Assembly (NCBI RefSeq): GCF_014489075.1
Contig: NZ_JACTGR010000002.1
Coordinates: forward strand, 434,001-498,000
Reading direction: 5' to 3'
Origin: Sphingomonas sp. JC676
GTDB lineage: Bacteria; Pseudomonadota; Alphaproteobacteria; Sphingomonadales; Sphingomonadaceae
Length of the DNA: 64,000 nt
In this document: piece by piece, positions 60,404 through 64,000 of the stretch
Layout of the letters: each line of letters begins with the position of its first letter
Position numbering within the stretch: position 1 is the stretch's first letter
Position numbers and translations under genes: made by a program
Notes under the pieces: model-generated
Told to the model about the DNA's origin: nothing
The model's database searches: none
Seen by the model: only the letters and a program-made list of their open reading frames with translations

Positions 60404-62458
60404 TCAAACGGACAGCTTGGCGTCCCCCTCGAGGACGCGCTGCTCCAGCTTCGGCGACGTGCCCGTCTGCCACATGCTGGCCCGGTGCGAGACGCGGTAA
60501 CGCAGCGGGCCCCCGTCGGACGTCGTGGCGCGCGTGATCGGGCGGACGATACAGACGAATTCGGTGTCGATCGCATCCGGCCCGGCGCTGACGACGGCAT
60601 AGCCGTGCCCAGCCATATCGACGAACTCCAGATGCGGCGCCACGTCCGGATTGGTGATCGCGCGCGCCTTCGCGATATCGCCGCTCGCCGCATATTCGAG
60701 CGCGCTGCGTACTCCGCGCTTGATCGTCAGATTGATCGTGTGTTCGGGCGCGGCACCCGCCGTCTTGCGGACGAACAGTGGCAGCAGGGGGGACTCCTTC
60801 CAATATTCCGTGGCCTCGCCGAGGCCGGGCGCGGAGATCGAACCGGTGATGAAGCTGATTCCGACCGGCGCGAACCCGGCGGGCGGCAAGGCGGGCGCGG
60901 CATAGCCTGCCCAGAAGCTGTGGCGGTCGCCCGAGATGGTCACGAAACCCGACACCTTGTGATCGCGGACAAGGTCATAGATCTCGGCGCGCTCGCTGAA
61001 CGCTCCGCTAAAATCGCTGCCGCCGAAGGTCCCGAAGCCCTTGCCCGGCCAGATCGCCTTCACCAGGCCGGCGGGCAGGTTCTGCGGGTCGGTCCGCATG
61101 TCGAGCGTGCCGTTGGTCGCGCCCCAGATCTTCCAGGTCGCAGTCGATCGGGTCAGCCGCTCTTTGAGCCACGCTTTCTGCTCGCGCCCGAGCACGGTGT
61201 AGGCGGGCTCGTCCTTGCGGTAATTGGGGATGGTTTTGTCGCCGATCGCGATGGTCGCGGGGGGCTTGCCGCCGGCATAGGCCTTCCCGCCGTCGACGAT
61301 CTCCAGCCACTCTTGCGGCACGACCGGAAACTCGCCCGAGTCGAGCGCCGCTGCCTCAGGCCGATCCGTCGGGTCCGCCATCTTGTAGCTATGAAAGTCG
61401 GTCAGGATGAGTTCGACGTGCCGGCCGTAACGCAGCGCGCGGTAGGCGGTCATGCTGCCGACCGCGACGCGGTTGTTGGTCTCGGCGCCGAAACCATCAT
61501 CGTCGAACGCCTCGATCGGCGCGCTCGCCACCGCGGGCGGCCCGAACTGCTCGAGCCCAGGGCCCGATGATTTGCGGACACGAGAGGGAATATATTCCCA
61601 CCACGCCTGGTTGGCGGCGACGCGCAGCGGCTGCGCGGGTTCGACCTTGCCGCCATATTTGATGAAGCTCTGCCAGCCCTGCCACGAGAATTCGTGATTG
61701 TCGCCGATGCACACGAACGGGAAATGTGCCCGTGCGTCCTGGATGTCGGGATCGTCGATATGCGCGCGATAGACGTGGCGATAGCCGGCGAGGTTAGTCG
61801 GCACGTAGAAATTGCCGACCTTGCGCGCTTCGGGGATGTGGCCGAGATCGTAGACCGTGCGCGAATAGCGGTGCGGCACTTCTTCCGGATATTCGACCAC
61901 CTCGTAGATGAAGTCGCCCAAGTGAAGCACGAAGCCGAGCTTGCGGTCGGGGGTCGCGCGCTCATCTTCCCAGATCATCCGGCGATAAGCGTTCTGCGCG
62001 CCTTCGTTGACGCTGTTGCACGACACGAAAGCGAAGCGAACCGGGCGCCGATCGGTGGCGCGCGGCGCGGTGATCGTGCGCCCGACCCGACTGCCGGCGC
62101 CGCTGTCGTCGGTAAAGCGATACCAGTAGGCCGTCGCCGGCGAGAGCCCGCCGACGAGGGCGCGGCAGGTCCAGTCGGCCGCCGCAAGCACCGGCGCACG
62201 CGCCGTGGCGACGACGCGGCGGAAGTCCGCATCGCGCGCTACTTCCACCGTCAGCGCGTGCCGCTCACCCGTATCGAACGGCCGCCGAGTCCACAGCACG
62301 ACGCTATGCTCGTCCGGATCGCCTGACGCGACGCCCTGGGGATAGCGCGCGCGATCCTCACGCCAGCCGATGCGTGACGGCGCAGCCGCAGATCGCGTCG
62401 CCCAGACGCCGACGATTCCGAGTGACGCGGCGCTCGCCAGAAACCGCCGTCGATCCAT
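60404..62458 (-). CDS. PhoD-family alkaline phosphatase, Tat-exported
   Basis: Periplasmic or secreted phosphodiesterase/phosphatase of 684 residues. ATG at 62458 (GGAGCTTGAG upstream) gives a classical Tat signal (DRRRFLASAASLGIVGV). A PhoD N-terminal beta domain (YPQGVASGDPDEHSVVLWTR) is followed by the calcineurin-like metal core: FAFVSCNSVNEGAQNAYR, FVLHLGDFIYE, FVCIGDNHEFSWQ, LTDFHSYKM, WGATNGTLDMR and FVTISGDRHSFWAGY. The Cys of VSCN and these Asp/His residues match the iron-calcium site of PhoD. It interrupts flagellar genes and has no obvious link to them. Confidence 0.92.
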   Translation of the reverse strand: MDRRRFLASAASLGIVGVWATRSAAAPSRIGWREDRARYPQGVASGDPDEHSVVLWTRRPFDTGERHALTVEVARDADFRRVVATARAPVLAAADWTCRALVGGLSPATAYWYRFTDDSGAGSRVGRTITAPRATDRRPVRFAFVSCNSVNEGAQNAYRRMIWEDERATPDRKLGFVLHLGDFIYEVVEYPEEVPHRYSRTVYDLGHIPEARKVGNFYVPTNLAGYRHVYRAHIDDPDIQDARAHFPFVCIGDNHEFSWQGWQSFIKYGGKVEPAQPLRVAANQAWWEYIPSRVRKSSGPGLEQFGPPAVASAPIEAFDDDGFGAETNNRVAVGSMTAYRALRYGRHVELILTDFHSYKMADPTDRPEAAALDSGEFPVVPQEWLEIVDGGKAYAGGKPPATIAIGDKTIPNYRKDEPAYTVLGREQKAWLKERLTRSTATWKIWGATNGTLDMRTDPQNLPAGLVKAIWPGKGFGTFGGSDFSGAFSERAEIYDLVRDHKVSGFVTISGDRHSFWAGYAAPALPPAGFAPVGISFITGSISAPGLGEATEYWKESPLLPLFVRKTAGAAPEHTINLTIKRGVRSALEYAASGDIAKARAITNPDVAPHLEFVDMAGHGYAVVSAGPDAIDTEFVCIVRPITRATTSDGGPLRYRVSHRASMWQTGTSPKLEQRVLEGDAKLSV

Positions 62459-62714
62459 CTCAAGCTCCAAGCCTGCCTGGCGTGATGGTTTCGTAACACA
62501 GTTCCCAAGTCAAGTTGGTCGGAATATAGCTGACGACGACCGCTTTTGGCGCTGGCGACGACCTCGATAAATGACCGAGATTGGGCGCAAAGCTGCCAGC
62601 GTCAAACAAGCCGAGCCGGCGCCGCAAGTTCGGTCGCCCGCGCCCGCCGTTCCGTGAAACCCAGGATCAGTCCGTGATGAACGGGTGAGCCACTCCGTTG
62701 GCCCGGTTCTCGTC

Positions 62715-63128
62715 CTAGTTCCCGCCCTTGCCCAGCGCGGTCTTCATCATCGAGATCTGCTTGCGATAGAGGCTGGTCATCGCGGTGAAATCGGCCTGGA
62801 TCTGGCCCATCTTGAGCAGCTGGTCTTCGAGCGTGACATTGTTGCCGTCGGGCTTGGTCTCGCTGATATCCTTGTCGAACACCACGCCGGCGCCAATCGG
62901 CTGGATCGCGCCGAGGCCCTTCATCGCATCGGTCAGCTGGACCTGCGGCTTCGCAACCGCGATCCCGCCGCTGCGCACCAGGCCGGCAAAGCTCGGCTCC
63001 GAGACTTCGCGCGCCTTGTAGCCCGGCGTTTCGCTGTTCGCGATGTTCTGCGCGATCACGTTCTGGCGATCGGACAGGTTGCGCATCCGAGTCTGGATGC
63101 CGGCCATGAGAGGGGGAACGTCGCGCAT
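62715..63128 (-). CDS. flgB: Flagellar proximal rod protein FlgB
   Basis: Rod protein of 137 residues. The N-terminal region is GIQTRMRNLSDRQNVIAQNI with the ANSETPGYKAREV rod motif. The variable middle region precedes NNVTLEDQLLKMGQIQADFT and the C-terminal helix SLYRKQISMMKTALGKGG. It is separated from flgC by 7.5 kb and lies 3 bp after the FlaEY-like gene on the same strand. The 244 bases between it and the PhoD gene hold no recognisable feature. Confidence 0.93.
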   Translation of the reverse strand: MRDVPPLMAGIQTRMRNLSDRQNVIAQNIANSETPGYKAREVSEPSFAGLVRSGGIAVAKPQVQLTDAMKGLGAIQPIGAGVVFDKDISETKPDGNNVTLEDQLLKMGQIQADFTAMTSLYRKQISMMKTALGKGGN

Positions 63129-63131
63129 GTG

Positions 63132-64000
63132 TCAGAGTCCAATAATGCCGGTGGGGGCAGACATGAGGCGGTTCAGCGCCGCGGTGTAATTGGCAAGCTG
63201 CGCCTGCTCGATCGCGGTCGATTGGGTGCCGGTCGCGGTATTCTTGACGCCGTCGACCATCGTCGCCTTGGAATCGTCCCAATAGAGCGAGCGATATGCC
63301 GTCTGGCTCATCGATATCGCATCCTTGATCTTGCCGAACGCGACCTTGGCATCGTCCAGCGTCGAGATGTCGAGCGCCTCGCTGAGCCCCAGGCCATAGG
63401 TACCGCCAGGGCGGACCTTGGGCGCCGCGGCGGAGACCGGGAGTTGGTTGGCGATGCGCTGTGGATCGATCCCCAGCTTGGTTAGCGCGTCGGTGCCGGC
63501 GGGGCCGGCGATCAGCTCCAGATTGTGACCCGCCTTCATCACGATCGACAGCGTCTGCTGGCCGTTGATGGTGGGCGTGGTCACTGTCGCCTTCGACGCG
63601 CCGAGCGCGCTCTGCAGGCGCTTGGCGATCGTCTGCATCGTATCGTCGGCCGCGATCGTGAACTTGCGGACCGCGCCGTCATCTGCCTGGAACGAGAAGC
63701 TGTCGTCCGCCCGCAGCATGGTCTGGGTGGTCAGCTTGTCCGACGGCTGGGGATTGATCGTGCCGCGCCCGAAGCCCAGCGCCGAAACCGCGCTGGCGCC
63801 GCCGACATCGGCGGAGATCCGCACCGGCTCGGTACGCAGCAGTGTCTGGCCGAACTGGCTGGTATTCTGGATCGCGCCCGTCGTGGTGTCGATCCGCGAG
63901 ACGAAGCCGTCGGTCGGCCCCTTGCGCGTCGCGCCCAGATCGCCGGTGGTGCGACCGCCGGCATAAAGGTCGTTGCCCATGAACGCGATGCTGTCGACCT
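63132..64000 (-). CDS. FlaEY-like flagellar regulatory protein (partial, N-terminus outside window)
   Basis: The frame is open to the window end, so only the last 289 residues are visible. They begin with a beta-propeller-type repeat (VDSIAFMGNDLYAGGRTTGD, then TDGFVSRIDTTTGA). Next is a module like the hook-IN domains of flagellar filament proteins (DDSFSFQADDGAVRKFTIAA, MQTIAKRLQSALGASKATV), and last a helical flagellin-like tail (STAIEQAQLANYTAALNRLM). The combination recalls FlaEY of Caulobacter, a modulator of flagellar gene expression and assembly. The name is given by pattern memory only; a flagellar structural or cap-like protein is the alternative. Confidence 0.65.
   Translation of the reverse strand, partial: VDSIAFMGNDLYAGGRTTGDLGATRKGPTDGFVSRIDTTTGAIQNTSQFGQTLLRTEPVRISADVGGASAVSALGFGRGTINPQPSDKLTTQTMLRADDSFSFQADDGAVRKFTIAADDTMQTIAKRLQSALGASKATVTTPTINGQQTLSIVMKAGHNLELIAGPAGTDALTKLGIDPQRIANQLPVSAAAPKVRPGGTYGLGLSEALDISTLDDAKVAFGKIKDAISMSQTAYRSLYWDDSKATMVDGVKNTATGTQSTAIEQAQLANYTAALNRLMSAPTGIIGL

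Overview
The window looks like chromosomal DNA of a high-GC alphaproteobacterium, most likely Sphingomonas or a close relative. This rests on recognised protein families and gene order, not on a database search. The flagellar set includes the alphaproteobacterial regulators FlaF and FliX and a FlaEY-like protein. Short REP-like hairpin pairs of the kind common in sphingomonads occur at 18091-18164 and 52875-52970. No rRNA, tRNA, CRISPR array, prophage or insertion sequence was seen.

Region 1 (1-6894) is a regulated efflux locus. A MacA/HlyD-type adaptor, a MacB/LolD-type ATPase and an FtsX-type permease (cut by the window edge) run leftward. An NtrC-family sigma-54 activator and an NtrY-like histidine kinase run rightward. 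A textbook -24/-12 promoter lies in front of the adaptor gene, with a 15-bp-arm inverted repeat about 98 bp upstream of the predicted transcription start. Two further near-consensus -24/-12 elements lie in the same intergenic space.

Region 2 (6891-22847) is a type II secretion locus, nearly complete but split into back-to-back transcription units: J-K behind a Tat-signal periplasmic-binding protein; N with a DUF5990-like gene; L-M-E-F; G-H-I-C-D; and a second trio of PilN/PilO/PilP-like proteins facing gspD. A membrane protein and a secreted HExxH metallopeptidase sit inside the locus. Only the prepilin peptidase GspO is absent. A REP-like element is translated in frame within the leader of pseudopilin GspI.

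Region 3 (23008-33686) holds a Tat-exported PhoX-like lipoprotein phosphatase (a candidate type II substrate), a small lipoprotein, a tandem pair of imidazolonepropionase-like amidohydrolases, a FixL/FixJ-like two-component system and an alginate-export-type porin.

Region 4 (33925-52838) is chemotaxis and motility: two paralogous chemoreceptors ending in CheR/CheB-docking-like pentapeptides, an OprB-type porin, FlaF, a HAD-methyltransferase pair, and one long overlapping operon motA-STAS-cheY-cheA-cheW-cheR-cheB-cheY-cheD-orf-motB-fliL-like, followed by a PilZ gene.

Region 5 (53153-64000) is flagellar assembly: fliN-fliO-fliP facing away from flgC-fliE-fliQ-fliR-flhB, then fliX, flgI-flgJ-flgN, a PhoD-type phosphatase, flgB and a FlaEY-like gene cut by the window end. 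The octamer TCCTATAA recurs upstream of seven motility-associated transcription units in regions 4 and 5 and is probably the core of a shared promoter.
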